A program made the translations under genes and the position numbers. The notes under the pieces were generated by a model. That model had not been told where the DNA came from. It did not search any database and worked only from the letters and a program-made list of their open reading frames with translations. This document shows positions 52,713 through 64,000 of a stretch of 64,000 nucleotides of DNA, piece after piece. Location: the NCBI RefSeq assembly GCF_023065955.2, contig NW_026622786.1, positions 49,771,438-49,835,437 of the forward strand, written 5' to 3'. The first letter of the stretch is position 1, and each line of letters opens with the position of its first letter. This DNA is from Ursus arctos (lineage: Eukaryota > Chordata > Mammalia > Carnivora > Ursidae).

Positions 52713-55700
52713 TTACATTCCACAAATAAGCGATACCATATGATAACTGTCTTTCTCTGCTTGACTTATTACACTTAGGATAATCTCCTCCAGTTTCACC
52801 CATGTTGATGCAAATTTTGAGTAATCATCCTTTCTGATGGCTGAAAAGTATTCCATTATATATATAGACCACATCTTCTTTATCCATTCGTCTGTTGAAG
52901 GGCATCTCAGCTCCTTCCACATTTTGGCTATCGTGGACATTGCTGCTATGAACATTGAGGTATGTATGGCCCTTCTTTTAACTACAACTATATCGTTGGG
53001 GTAAATACCCAGTAGTGCAATTACTGGGTTGTAGGGTAGCTCTATTTTCAACTTTTTGAGGAACCTCCACACTGTTTTCCAAAGTGGCTGTACCAACTTG
53101 CATTCCCATCAACAGTGTAAGAGGGTTCCCCTTTCTCCACATCCTCTCCAACATTTGCCGTTTCTTGTCTTGTCAATTTTTGCATTCTAACTGGTGTAAG
53201 GTTGTAGTTCAATGTGGTTTTGATTTGAATTTCGATGATGGCTAATGATGTTAAATATTTTTTCATGTGTTTGTTAGCCATTCATATGTCTTCCCTGGAA
53301 AACTGTTCATATCTTCTACCCATTTTTTTATTTGAGTATTTATTTTTTGGGTGTTGAGTTTGAGAAGTTCTTTATAGATCTTGGATACCACTCCTTTATC
53401 TGAGGTGTCATTTGCAAATATCTTCTCCCATTCCGTGGGTTGCCTCTTTGTTTTGTTGACTGTTTCCTTGGCTGTGCAGCAGCTTTTTATCTTGATGAAG
53501 TCCCATAAGTTCATTTTTGCATTTGTTTCCCTTGCCTTTGGAGACGTGTCATGAAAGAGGTTGCTGTGGTCGATGTCGAAGAAGTTACTGCCTATGTTCC
53601 CCTTTATGATTTTGATGGATTCCTGTCTCACATTGAGGTCTTTCATCCATTTAGAGTCTATCTTTGTGTATGGTGTGAGAGAATGGTCGAGTTTCATTCT
53701 TCTGTATATAGCTGTCCAATTTTCCCAGCACCATTTATTAAAAAGATTGTCTTTTTTCCATTGGATTTTTTTCCTGCTTTATCAAAGATTAGTTGACCAA
53801 AGAGTTGAGGATCCATTTCTGGAGTCTCTATTTTGTTCCACCAATCTATGTGTCTGTTTTTTTGCCAGTACCCTGCTATCTTGGTGATCACAGCTTTGTA
53901 GTATAGCTTGAAATCAGGCAACGTGATGCCCCAGCTTTTTTTTTTCTTTTTCAACATTTCCTTGGCGATTCGGGGTCTTTTCTGGTTCCACGTGAATTTT
54001 AGGATTGTTTGTTCCAGCACTTTGAAAAATGGCATTGGTATTTGATCGAGATGGAGTTGAAAGTATAGATTGCTCTGTGTAGAATAGACATTTTAACTAT
54101 GTTTATTCTTCCGATCCATGAGCATGGAATGTTTTTCCATCTTTTTGTGTCTTCTTCAATGTCTTTCATCAGTGTTCTGTAGTTTCTAGAGTATAGATCC
54201 TTGACCTCTTTGGTTAGGTTTATTCCGAGGTATCTAATGGTTTTTGGTGCTATTGTAAATGGAATGGATTCCCTAATTTCTCTTTTTTCAGTCTCATTGT
54301 TACTGTATAGAAATGCAACTAATTTCTGTGCATTGATTTTGTATCCTGTCGCATTACTGAATTGTTGTATGAGTTCTAGTAATTTGGGGGTGGAGCCTTT
54401 TGGGTTTTCCACATCAAGTATCATGTCATTTGTGAAGAGAGACAGTTTCACTTCTTCTTTGCCAATTTGAATACCCTTTATTTCTTTTTGTTGTCTGATT
54501 GCTGTTGCTAGGACTTCCAGTACTATGTTGAACAATAATAGCGAGAGTGGGGATCCTTGTCATGTTCCTGATCTTAAGGGAAAGGCTCTCAGCTTTTCCC
54601 CATTAAGAATGATATTCGCTTTGGGCTTTTCATAGATGGTTTTTATGAAATTAAGGAATGTAGCCTCTATCCCTACACTCTGAAGGGTTTTATCAGGAAA
54701 GGATGCTGTATTTTGTCAAATGATTTTTTTTGCATCAATTAAGAGGACCATATAATTCTTGTCTCTTCTGTTTTAATGTGTTCTATCACACTGATTGATT
54801 TGCAAATGTTGAACCACCCTTGCATCCCAGGGATGAATCCCACCTGGCCGTGATGGATAATCCTTTTAATGTACTGTTGGATCTTATTAGCGAGGATCTT
54901 GTTGAGAATTTTGGCATCCATATTCACCAGGGATATCAGTCTGTAATTCTCCTTTTTGATGGGGTCTTTGCCTGGTTTTGGGATTAAGGTAATGCTGGCC
55001 TCGTATAATGAGTTTGGAAGTTTTCCTTCTGTTTCTTTTTTTGAAACAGCTTCAGGAGAATAGGTATTATTTCTTGTTTGAATGTTTGGTAGAATTCCCC
55101 AGGGAATCCATCAGGCCCAAAACTCCTATTTTTTGGGAGGTTTTTTTTTTTATCACTGCTTCAATCTCGTTACTGGATATTGGCCTATTTAGGTTGTCAA
55201 TCTCTTCCTGTTTCAGTCTTCATAGTTTATAGGTTTCCAGGAAGGGATCCATTTCTTCCAAGATGCTTAATTTAGTGGCAGATAGTTGTTGATAATAGTT
55301 TCTAATGATTGTTTCTATTTTCTTAGTGTTAGTCATGATCTTTCCCCTTCATTCATAATTTTATTAATTTGGGTCCTTTCTCTTTCCTTTTGATAAGTCT
55401 GGCCAGTGGTTTATCAATCTTATTAATTCTTCCAAAGAACCAGCTTCTAGTTTCGTTGATCTGCTCTACTGTATTTCTGGTTTCTAATTCATTGATCTCT
55501 ACTCTAATCTTAATTAGTTCTCTTTTCGTGCGTGGCTTAAGCCTGTTCTTCTGTTCCATCTCCAGTTGTTTAAGATGTGAGCATAAGGTCTGTATTTTAG
55601 ATTTTTCTATTCTTCTGAGTGAGGCTTGGATAGCTATGTATTTCCCCCTTAGAACTGCAAAGGCAGTATCCCATAGGTTTTGGACAAATGTGTTTTTGTT

Positions 55701-56534
55701 CTCGTTGGTTTCCATAAATTGCTTAAGTTCTTCTTTAATTTCCTGGTTTACCCAAACATTCTTAAGCAGGATAGTCCTTAGCTTCCAAGTGTTTGAGTTT
55801 CTTCCAAATTTTTTCTTGCGATTGAGTTCCAGTTTCAAAGATTGTGGTCTGAGAATATGCAGGGAATAATCTCAGTCTTTCGGTATTGGTTGAGACCTGT
55901 TTTGTGACCCAGTATATGGTCTATTCTGGAGAAAGTTCCATGTGCATTTGATAAAAATGAGTATTCTGTTGTTTTAGGGTAGAATGTTCTATATATATAT
56001 ATCTATGAGGTCCATCTGGTCCAGTGTGTCATTCAAAGCTCTTGTTTCTTTGTTGATTTTCTGCTTAGTTGACCTATTTGCTGAGAGTGGAGTGTTGAGG
56101 TCCCCTCTTATTAACATATTATTATCTATATGTTTCTTTATTTTGGTTAACAGTTGGCTTATGTAATTGGCTGCTCCCCTGTTGGGGGCATAGATATTTA
56201 TAATTGTTAGATCCTCTTGTTGGATGCTCCCTTTAAGAATAATACAGCATCTTTCTATATCTCTAACTACAGTCTTTAGCTTAAAATCTAATTTGTCTGA
56301 TATGAGAATTGCTACCCCAGCTTTCTTTTGAGGTCTGTTGGCATGGAAAATGGTTTTCCATCCCTTCACTTTCAGTCTGGATGATATCTTTAGGTTCAAA
56401 GTGAGTCTCTTGTAGACAGCAGATGGATGGGTCATGTCTTTTTATCCAACTGCAACCCTGTGGCATTTCATGGGAGCACTTAGGACATTCATATTAAGAA
56501 TGATTATTGAGAGATATGATTTTAATGTCACCAT
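52713..56534 (-). pseudogene. L1 ORF2 (endonuclease-reverse transcriptase), broken
   Basis: ORF2p nicks DNA and reverse-transcribes L1 RNA at the nick. The ATG at 56534 opens a frame reading MVTLKSYLSI, the expected start region. Endonuclease remnants: ICCLQETHF (in one frame), then NIYAPN and GDLNTPLS in another (family GDFNTPLS). RT remnants at 53999-54535: [12 protein letters not shown], then FTND where the family has FADD, so the catalytic motif is damaged. The C-terminal part at 52713-53096 has [27 protein letters not shown] and ends YHMVSLICGM, the usual end. The coding trace jumps among frames at least six times, with an early in-frame TAA near 56470. Dead copy. Plus-strand ORFs here are shadows. 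Confidence 0.93.
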
Positions 56535-56610
56535 GTTGTCTGTGAAGTCCTTGTTTCTATAGATTGTCTCTGTAAATTTCTGTTCTGTATCACTCTTGGA
56601 GTCTTTATTT

Positions 56611-57504
56611 TTATAGAACCCCCCTTAATATTTCTTGTAGGGCTGGGTTGGTGGTCACATATTCTTCCAGTTTCTGCCAGTCTTGGAAGCTTCTTGTCTC
56701 TCCATCCATTCTGAATGACAGCCTTGCTAGATACAATATCTTTGGCTGCATACTCTTCTCATTTAGTACTCTGAATATGTCCTGTCAGCCCCTTCTGGCT
56801 TGCCAGGTCTCTGTGGACAGGTCTGAAGTTACTCTGATGTTCCTCCCTCTGTATGTAAGAAATCTCTTCCCCCTCTCTGCTTTCAAGATTGTTTCCTTGG
56901 ATCTAAGATTTGCAAATGGTATTATTATATGTCGTGGTGTCAGTCTGTTCTCATTGATCTTTGGAGGGGTCCTCTCTGCCTCTTGGACATGAATGCTTGT
57001 TTCCTTCTCCACATTAGGGAAGTTCTCAGCTATGATTTGCTCAAATATATCTTCTAGACCTCTCCCTTCCTCCATCCCCTCAAGGATCCCAATAATTCTG
57101 ATATTGGAATGTTTCATTGAGTCAGTAATCTCCCTCAGCTTAGTTTTTTGAAATTGGATTTTTGAAATTTTTTTTTCCATGCCACCTCTTTTTTCTTCTT
57201 TTGTACCATCTTATCCTCTAACTCACTAATTTGTTCTTCTGCCTTGTTTACCCTGGCCGTCAGATCATCCAGTTTAGACTGCATCTCATTCATAGCATTT
57301 TTAAATTCTGCCAGATTAGAACTCACTGCAGCCCTTAGAGATTCTATGTTTTTGTTAATATTTTTCTCAAGCCTAGATATCTTCTTGATAATCGCTATTC
57401 TGAAATCCATTTCTGACATCTTGGTTATATCCATATCCATTAGTTCTGTGGCAGAGGCCACAGTCTCTTTCTTTCCTTTGTTGGGGGTTCCTCCTCTTTG
57501 TCAT
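56611..57504 (-). pseudogene. L1 ORF1 (RNA-binding protein), broken
   Basis: ORF1p is a trimeric RNA-binding chaperone that coats L1 RNA. The ATG at 57504 begins MTKRRNPQQ, as expected for carnivore L1. A one-base frame change follows before VASATELMDMDITKMSEMDF. A coiled-coil segment (heptad-like, with NINKNIESL and AEFKNAMNEM) runs to about 57150. A second frameshift leads to the RRM-like domain (NIRIIGILEGMEEG, then PRHIIIPFANLRSKE), in a frame that stops near 56785. The trace of the C-terminus (LQEIL) lies just before a TAA at 56611-56613. At least three breaks. Confidence 0.9.
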
Positions 57505-58341
57505 TCTGATGAGGTGTGGTTGTGGGAATGTACAGAGTCCAAATTACTGACCAGGACCTAAGCAAGATGCACCTGTTTTATAGGGACCTTAGTGATGTGG
57601 GCTTCTTGTTCATCCAGACTGCCTTCTGGGGGAGGGGCCTGCTATCCTGATACTCACACAACCCTGTTTGGGCACAATTGCCCTGTCCCCTGTGGGGGAG
57701 CGGGCTCACTGAGAACTGGTTATTAGGGGGTTTTGTTCTCTGGTGGTTTTCCCTGGCAACCTTCTGTGTCTCTTCTGAGAGTCAGAGCAGAAATGACCTT
57801 ACCCAAACCTCTGTCTTAGTCTGCTCTTCACTGAGCTCTCCAGGTCACACTGATTCCATTTCTGTCTGTGCTGCTAAAGACCCACAGCATCTGGCTTGTG
57901 TGCCCCACAGCCACTCTCCCAGTCCTCGCTCCCAACGCCAGGCACGTCTCAGCACTTTGTGCTTCTAAAACTGCCAGCCACCCCCGGTTCACATGCACGC
58001 TCCCAAGCTCCAGGTTTCAGTCTGGTGCGGTGTCCTAAAGACCTTTCCCCATCACTACCGGTCTGCAAGCCTGTGCCCGGTCCCCAGCTCAGGAGGCTGG
58101 CAAACGTTCACAGAGGCTCCCTCCCTCTTCCATGTATTTTCTGATATCCACCTGCAGACTCTCAGCTCCCCACTTCATACCTTGAGACCAACTGCCAGAG
58201 ATGTTCTGTTTGTAGAGATCCAGATATACCTTCTTACATCTCAGGCTGATTTCGTGGGTGTTCAGAATGGTCTGGTAGATATCCAGCTTGATTCAGGAGA
58301 GCGGTTGAAATAGGGTTCCCTACTCCTCCATCATCTTTCCC
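57505..58341 (-). promoter_or_regulatory. L1 5' UTR (internal promoter region)
   Basis: Richer in G+C than the surroundings and ending at the right with 'ggaaagatgatggaggagtag' on the minus strand, followed by the TSD. In full-length L1 this region holds the internal RNA polymerase II promoter. Its presence shows the copy was not 5'-truncated. Short ORFs on the plus strand here are not genes. Confidence 0.8.
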
Positions 58342-58419
58342 TAAATAAGGTTTTCTAAGAAAGTTGCAGGAACATCCTGTAAAATTGTATTTACTCTTGG
58401 CATCATGTCTTTTTATTCA

Positions 58420-58830
58420 TTCATTTACTCATTCATTCTCAGTTCACTTTATATATGCCTAGTTCTATCTCTAGCTCTTATTTCTAAATCATCACCTAAT
58501 ATTTACCAGACTTTCTTATTGATTCTGTGTTATTTTTATTAGTATACAAAATAGACAAATTTTTTTCTCTTCTGGAATTTAAATTCAAGTAGATGGAAAC
58601 AGAAAATAACAATATAAGTAATAAATCAATTCTATATTAAGTTAAAAGGTGATTAAATGCTGTGGGGAAAAGGACAACATGGTAAAAGGGTTGGAAAGCT
58701 GGGCAGCACTTAAGTTTATAAGGGATTAAACAAGGTTGCCTGACTAAGATACTTGAGGAAAGATTTTAGGCAGGTAAGGGAATGTGTAATGATTTTTTTG
58801 GCATTTGGCAATGGCGGTGAAAATCAGTCA
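58420..58830 (-). mobile_element. L2, antisense
   Basis: 'attcattcatttactcattcattctcag' at the left end, then 'ttcaagtagatggaaacagaaaataac', 'aggtgattaaatgctgtggggaaaaggac' and 'aaagattttaggcaggtaaggga'. Antisense L2 order. Confidence 0.65.
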
Positions 58831-58934
58831 TATGATAAAACTTTAGGTTCATCATCATGCTTATCTTTCTAAAATTATTTAACATTTAAAATGTTCAAAC
58901 ATTTTTGAAGGATAAGCATAATGTATGCCTTTCC

Positions 58935-59105
58935 CGTTGATCTTAAAGGACGAATTGTGTAGTAGTGAAAAAGTAAATACTTCAGAGTTATAAAACCTGA
59001 AGTTCTTGCTTCACCTCCAAAATTTACTAGTCCCATATCCCTACACAAAATTCCTAACTCTCTCCAATTTAATTTACCCATCTGTAAAAACAAAACAACA
59101 AAAAC
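58935..59105 (+). mobile_element. MIR fragment
   Basis: 'gtagtagtgaaaaagtaaatacttcagagttataaaacctgaagttcttgcttcacctcc...tttacccatctgtaaaaac' follows MIR sense order. Confidence 0.65.
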
Positions 59106-59309
59106 CAAAGTGAGTGTAATAAATCCCTTTCATTTGATTGGGATTATAATTAGTTTTATATGGTATTAAGTAGATGGGTATAATGCATATGGTTTTACAT
59201 TTCCTTAATGTTCCTGAAGATATTTCCAAGATTAAAAAATGACAAATGTAAAAATGGTCCACAAATAGTTACTAGTGAAAAAAGTATCACAGCCTACTTT
59301 ATATAAACA

Positions 59310-60310
59310 GGTCTAATGTATTCACTTAGATTATTGAGTGCCTACTGTCTGTCAGATACTTTTCAAGATCTGGAAATTCAAAGTTGAATTGAAATTTCTC
59401 CTTAGATGAATTAAATTTTCACTTGAGGAAAGAGGCAGAGCTACAGTCAATTTTAATATAAATGTTGTAATGTACTAATACTACGTCTACAATATAAATG
59501 GACCAAACTACCTGAATTTGCCTGAGTTTGGGGAATGTTTCAAAGAAGAGGTAACAATTTAAGCTATGATTTGAAGTACAACCATGTGTTCAGCAGGCTG
59601 ACACACAGAAAAACACATTTTCTAGGGAATAGCAGGTACAGTGGAACCAAAACATAGCAAAGCATAACTTTTTCATTGGAATCTAAGCTTTTTTCTCTGA
59701 CAAGAGCAAAGAATGAAAAGGAAGATCAACAAATGCTGAGAACAGAGGAGTCAGCTAGGACCACCATATCCTAGCACTACTGATTTTATCTTATGTGTAA
59801 TATAAGGAAATGACATGGCCAGTATTGCCATGAAGCTCTACTACTCTGGTAACTATTTAGAAAATGATGAAAGGAGAGAGTTAAATTAGGAGGCCACTAC
59901 TAATTTGTACTAGTGAGAACTGGTGAAGGCCTGAATTAATACAGTTAAGTATAATCAAGGGATGGAAATAAAAAATGTTTATGTGATAGAATCAATGAGT
60001 CAAAAACAACCCATATTTCTGGATAAATTCTAGTTGACATTCATTTAGTTAAGACATTCATTTAGATACCAGAGAACCAAGGATCAAGGATACTATCATG
60101 AAGGATGAAAGAGTTAACACAGAGAAGGGGAGAAAAAAACTGGGAAGGAGTCTGAGGAAAACTACTGTGAACCTAGAAGAAATACCAATAAATAGTGGTA
60201 AAATAGAAGCCACAGGAAAAGAAATATTCAAAAAAAGAAAGAAAGCCATACAAAGTCAAATGCAAAAAGACCAACAAAATCAATACCAAAAAGTATCCAT
60301 TGAATTTGCT
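59310..60310 (-). mobile_element. L2, antisense, long and decayed
   Basis: 'attattgagtgcctactgtctgtcagatacttttcaagatctgg' then 'gagctacagtcaa', 'gaagaggtaacaatttaagctatgatttgaag', 'taaggaaatgacatggccag' and 'attaggaggccactactaat' match L2 blocks backwards. The portion after 59970 is less certain. Confidence 0.65.
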
Positions 60311-60739
60311 AGTTAATAATCAGTATTAATGAGGTTTTAAGTGACAAAAACTCAAATCAGATGATCTTAAGCAAAAACCAGTATAATTCACATAGGTGAT
60401 ACATCCAGAAATAGTGCCAGAAATTTAAACAATTAATCAATATGGTGACTCTCTTCATCCCTCAGCCCTACATTTCTGTATGTTGATTTCATGCCTTTGC
60501 GTATTGGGGGGAAAAAAAACCAAAACATTAAAAAACAACAACAACAAAGTCTCTCTCTTCCCTTGCATCCCAGCATATTCAGGCTTCTATTCTCTTAATT
60601 CCAACTCCTAAAGAAATAACATTTATTTTTAACAACAGTCCCTTCAAACACCCTCTAATTGAGCCTCATCAGGTGTAGCTGGCTTGGCTGTTTTCATAAA
60701 GCCTATACTGGAACAACCACTTACCATGGAGACACTATT
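60311..60739. other. Unassigned DNA
   Basis: Contains a short (CAA)n run near 60536-60547. No exon recognised. Confidence 0.4.
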
Positions 60740-60885
60740 CTCACTGACTGGGCTATCATGATATGCCCACCTTGCGCTGACTGACCCACTTGAATGTAAA
60801 CTCCATTAGGGGAGAGAATCTAGAATAAAGATTCTAGAATAGTACCTGACAGAATATAGGTACTCAGTAAAAAACTGTTGACATT
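60740..60885 (+). mobile_element. L2 3'-end
   Basis: 'gacccacttgaatgtaaactccattaggggagagaatc...agtacctgacagaatataggtactcagtaaaaaactgttgac' is sense L2 (gtaagctccatgagggcaggg...cagtgcctggcacatagtaggtgctcaata). Confidence 0.75.
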
Positions 60886-60889
60886 TCCA

Positions 60890-62870
60890 GCTCTGGCTAT
60901 AGCAAATTATCTTATATCAAACCAATCCCACCACTAGTAAAACTAGGAAAACTGGAGAAAATTTGATTAAAAATACAAACATTTTCACACACATACACAC
61001 ACACACTAGAAAGTTTCCAAGAGACATCAGGTGCAAAGACCCCATAGCGAAGAAAAGGACAAAGTGATAAGACCTATACTTGACACCATTTATCTTAAGT
61101 TATTTGTCGATTCACAAGTAGAAGCTAAGAGGATGAGAAATTAAGGTAAACTTTCAGAAGTCAACTGAAAAGACAAACACTGGAGTTCAGATTTTACCGG
61201 GGTGAAGAAACTCAGTAAACATCCCAGGCTTACAGTTAATACTCCTGAATAGGTACACATTAAAATAAATCTAAAATGGAAAAAAAAAAAAAAGAATTTA
61301 AAACTCTAGTCAATTTTAGTTCTGACAAATAAAAAGTTTAGAAGTTGTCAGTCCCATCACTTGATCTAATTGATATTTATAAAATAGTCAATTAAAAACA
61401 GAAGACTATACATTCTTTTCAAGCACCCAGAAAACATATACTATGACAGGCTATATTCCAGACCATAAAACAAAACCTCAATAAATTTAAAAGAACTAAA
61501 ATCATACAGAATGTGTTCTCTGACCACAGTGAAATCAAATGACAAATTTGACAAAATAACAGAAAGATACAGAAAATTGCCAAACACCAGATAATTCTAA
61601 ATAATCCATGAATTTAAGTGAATTAACATGAAGTGTATGATAACAAATTTGTGAGACACACTAAAATACTAGAGTCACTTAATTATGATGCAATGTTATA
61701 AATGCTACTATGGAGTGGAAAATTTAGAGCACTAAATGTTTACTTTAGAAAAAAAGAAAAAGGATCAAATCAATAATCTAAGCTCCCATCTCAAGAATCC
61801 AGGAAAAGAGCAAAATAAATCCAAAGCAAGCAAAAGGAAAAAAATAATAAAAAGCAGAAATCAATAAAATCAACGAAACAAAAAACTGGTTCTTCGAAAA
61901 GTTCAATAAAATTGGCTAGCCTCTTGGAAGACTGACAAAGTGAAGAAAAAGGAAGACATAAATTACCAATATCAGGAATGAAACAGGGAAGATCACTAAT
62001 GATCCTATAGATATTAAAAAAACAATAGGGGATACTACAATCAACCATAAATTTTATAACTTAGATGAAGATAATGGATTAATTCCTCAAAAAACACAGA
62101 CTACCACAATTCATCCAAGATAAAATAGATCATTCAAATAGTCCTATAGCTATTAATAGAAAATAAGTTCCTAATTTAAAAATTACAACAAAAGAAATGA
62201 CCAGGCCCAAATGGTTTCATTGGAGAACTCTATGCAATATACTGAGCATGTAACCGCATTAAGCAGAAATTACATTCTTAGGCTTATATCTCAGAGAAAT
62301 AAAAACTTATGTTCACAAAAACCCTGTACGCAAATATTTGTAAAAGCTTTACTTGTAATAGCCCCAAACAGTAAATAATCCAAATGTCCTTCTGTGGGTG
62401 AATGGTTAAACAAACGGGGACATATCCTTGTCATGGAATATTATCCAGAAATAAAAGGGAACAAACTATTAATACACACAACAATCTGGATGAATCTCCA
62501 GAGAATAATACTGAGTGAAAAAGGCCAAGCTCAAAAGGTTATATACTGTATGAGCTGATTTATATAGTTTTTGAAATCACAAAATTATAGATGTGGAGAA
62601 CAGATTAGTGGTTTCCAGGAGCTAAAGAGGGAATGGGGGCAGAAGGGACATAGATGTGACCAGGGAAGTGCAACATAAGGGAATCCTTGTAGGGACAGAA
62701 CAGTTCTGTATCTTGACTACATCAGTGGCAAGATCCATGTTGTAATATTGCAGCATAATTTAGCAAAATGTTATCACTAGAGAAAACTGGATAAAGCAGT
62801 TATGGGATCTCACTGTATTATTTTTAGAACTGCATGTAAGATATCATTATCTCAAAATATAAACCAAAAA
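60890..62870 (+). mobile_element. Old L1 (L1M-type), sense, internally deleted
   Basis: ORF2-like sequence at about 61310-62230: 'agcacccagaaaacatatactatgacaggctatattccagaccataaaac', 'aaataaaatcaacgaaacaaaaaactggttcttcgaaaag', 'gaccaggcccaaatggtttcattgg'. Then a jump to the ORF2 end/3' region from about 62320: 'tgtaatagccccaaacagtaaataatccaaatgtcc', 'ggtgaatggttaaacaaa', 'tcatggaatattatccagaaataaaaggg', ending 'attatctcaaaatataaacc'. About half of ORF2 is missing. The part before 61310 is probably L1 but less certain. Confidence 0.8.
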
Positions 62871-63874
62871 TTTAAATAAATCATTGATAAGATAAGTAAA
62901 GGAGCTAACACCTCCAAATCACATTCAGACTAAGAGTAAAAGAAGGATGATTCTCCAAAGAAATTGGAGAATGAGTGCTATATGCAAACACACAACTCTC
63001 CAACACAGAAGGGCGTCATCAAACTGTATTCATTCCTGTTATTTGATGTTGTTACTTCATGTTTACATTGTTTATCATCAAAGACTTGGAAAAACAAATG
63101 TGATTTGTCTTTCCTCTACCAATGGTTATCATGGAACTGCTCACTTTCTGATATAGTCCTTAATTATACTTTGGAAAAGTACACAAATATCCTACTACTA
63201 CATTGAAGATGATAACATTTCTTGGATGGGGGAATGAAATAAATAAATTAAATTTACAAACATCTTTTCCTTGACCTCAAATATTTTATGAATTAGACAG
63301 TTGTACAAAATATAGAAATTCAAACCATTGTTACAGAGTAACTAGCTTAATGAGCTCTTACTAGTTATCATTACAGTATTTAATGTTCCTTTTTGAAGTG
63401 CCCTGCCTCTATATCCCCTGTGTTCAAACTGCAGAAGTCTGTCTCTGCTACACATGAAAATGAAAGTACAGGGAATGGGAAATTGGCCAAGTTACCATTA
63501 GCATCAATCAGCATTCTCTGTACACTCATAGAAAACCTGGTACTGGATTACTGAAAAAGCAGAGCTCAAGGAAACAGATATTTCTTGGATTTACCAAAGG
63601 CTTTTTAACTGCCTCTACAAGTTAAAAAAAAAAAATCATTTTACAGACCAGTGAGAAGAGTGTGGCCTGTTTTCAATGGTTCATATTTTTAATTGGATAT
63701 GCTACTTCACACTACAATGGTACCATGTTTAAGCAACCAGTGCAAGGAATAAGAATTACTACTAAACAAAGTAGTTTACAATGCCAGCTAGCAAGGCAAA
63801 TACAGTGGTGGGTAATTGGCAAAGTGGCCGATTAGGTGCCTTCCTAATTTAAGACTCCACAATTTCATAAATGG
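62871..63874. other. Unassigned DNA, about 1 kb
   Basis: No repeat family or exon recognised. Overlapping short frames at 62947-63206 have no domain. Confidence 0.4.
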
Positions 63875-64000
63875 CACTAAATGTTAATAATGAGAGCTCA
63901 CATATATATGATGCTTTATGGCTGAAAAATCATTGATTTCAATGATTCATTTGATTCTTATAATCAGTCCTATAAGATAATTATTCTTTCTCTTTTACAA
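63875..64000 (-). mobile_element. MIR, antisense, cut by the window edge
   Basis: 'taataatgagagctcacatatatatgatgc...tcatttgattcttataatcagtcctataagataattattctttctcttttacaa' is the start of an antisense MIRb-like element that continues beyond 64000. Confidence 0.65.

Larger units (their letters stand above)
52394..58341 (-). mobile_element. Full-length carnivore L1, inactive
   Basis: About 5.95 kb, antisense. From right to left: 5' UTR (57505-58341), ORF1 (56611-57504), ORF2 (52713-56534), 3' UTR, and a tail now an (ATA)n run on this strand's complement (52395-52446). A probable 15-bp TSD with two mismatches lies at 52379-52393 (taactgaggttttct) and 58342-58356 (taaataaggttttct). Both ORFs carry frameshifts and stops, so it cannot move by itself. 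It inserted about 130 bp from the solo LTR. Confidence 0.95.

Noticed and set aside
53999..54535. 178-codon minus-strand ORF as an active reverse transcriptase
   Set aside because: It is a fragment of the broken L1 ORF2, bounded by frameshifts, and its catalytic FADD reads FTND.
55369..55869. 166-codon plus-strand ORF inside the L1
   Set aside because: It is the antisense shadow of L1 ORF2, which reads with L1 motifs on the minus strand.
57678..58313. Plus-strand ORFs (96, 82 and 106 codons) over a G+C-rich stretch as possible exons
   Set aside because: They lie in the L1 5' UTR in antisense; its higher G+C explains the longer open frames.

Overview
The window looks like gene-free nuclear DNA from a carnivoran mammal, most likely a caniform of the bear/panda group. 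The main clue is about 18 copies of the carnivore tRNA-derived SINE (SINEC type). They share a head like GGGGCGCCTGGGTGGC, a 'gggatcgagcccc' B-box, a pyrimidine-rich body and an AAATAAATAAAATCTTT tail. Many carry the body variant cctgcttcttcctctcccac...tgcttgtgttccctctctcgctgg, which I associate with bears and giant panda (from memory, not searched). The sequence is A+T-rich. I found no protein-coding exon, rRNA or functional tRNA gene, CpG island or CRISPR array. All ORFs are short and most fall inside repeats.

Layout. 0.2-4.5 kb: an old antisense L1 broken by three SINEs. 4.5-15 kb: mostly unassigned DNA with MIRs, SINEs and microsatellites. 15.4-17.2 kb: a long antisense L2 that still encodes recognisable reverse-transcriptase C-terminal residues. 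17.8-19.7 kb: a HAL1/L1M ORF1-type element. 20.1-22 kb: a SINE, a both-ends-truncated younger L1, and an unexplained 23-bp direct repeat. 22.5-30.7 kb: a dense L2/MIR mosaic with two MaLR LTRs and a SINE dimer. 30.8-40.3 kb: low-complexity DNA, a 70-bp tandem duplication, a long L2, an MLT1 LTR and MER5 elements. 40.3-46 kb: the least repeat-dense part. 46.2-49.3 kb: an L2 split by a partly duplicated SINE, then further SINEs. 50.3-51.4 kb: two opposed L1 pieces with microsatellites. 51.85-52.25 kb: a solo LTR with a GGAT target duplication. 52.39-58.34 kb: a full-length antisense L1 with broken ORF1 and ORF2. 58.4-62.9 kb: L2 and L1M remnants. The window ends inside a MIR.

Nothing here works together as a gene system. 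The window is a stratigraphy of retrotransposition: L2/MIR, then HAL1/L1M/MaLR/MER5, then carnivore L1/SINEC and a class-I-like LTR. Family names come from remembered consensus sequences and boundaries are approximate, except where a target-site duplication (TSD) fixes them. I saw no convincing new biological system. The most unusual points are small rearrangements: a SINE-plus-TSD partial duplication, a 70-bp tandem duplication, a 23-bp repeat bounding 428 bp, and a SINE dimer inside one TSD.
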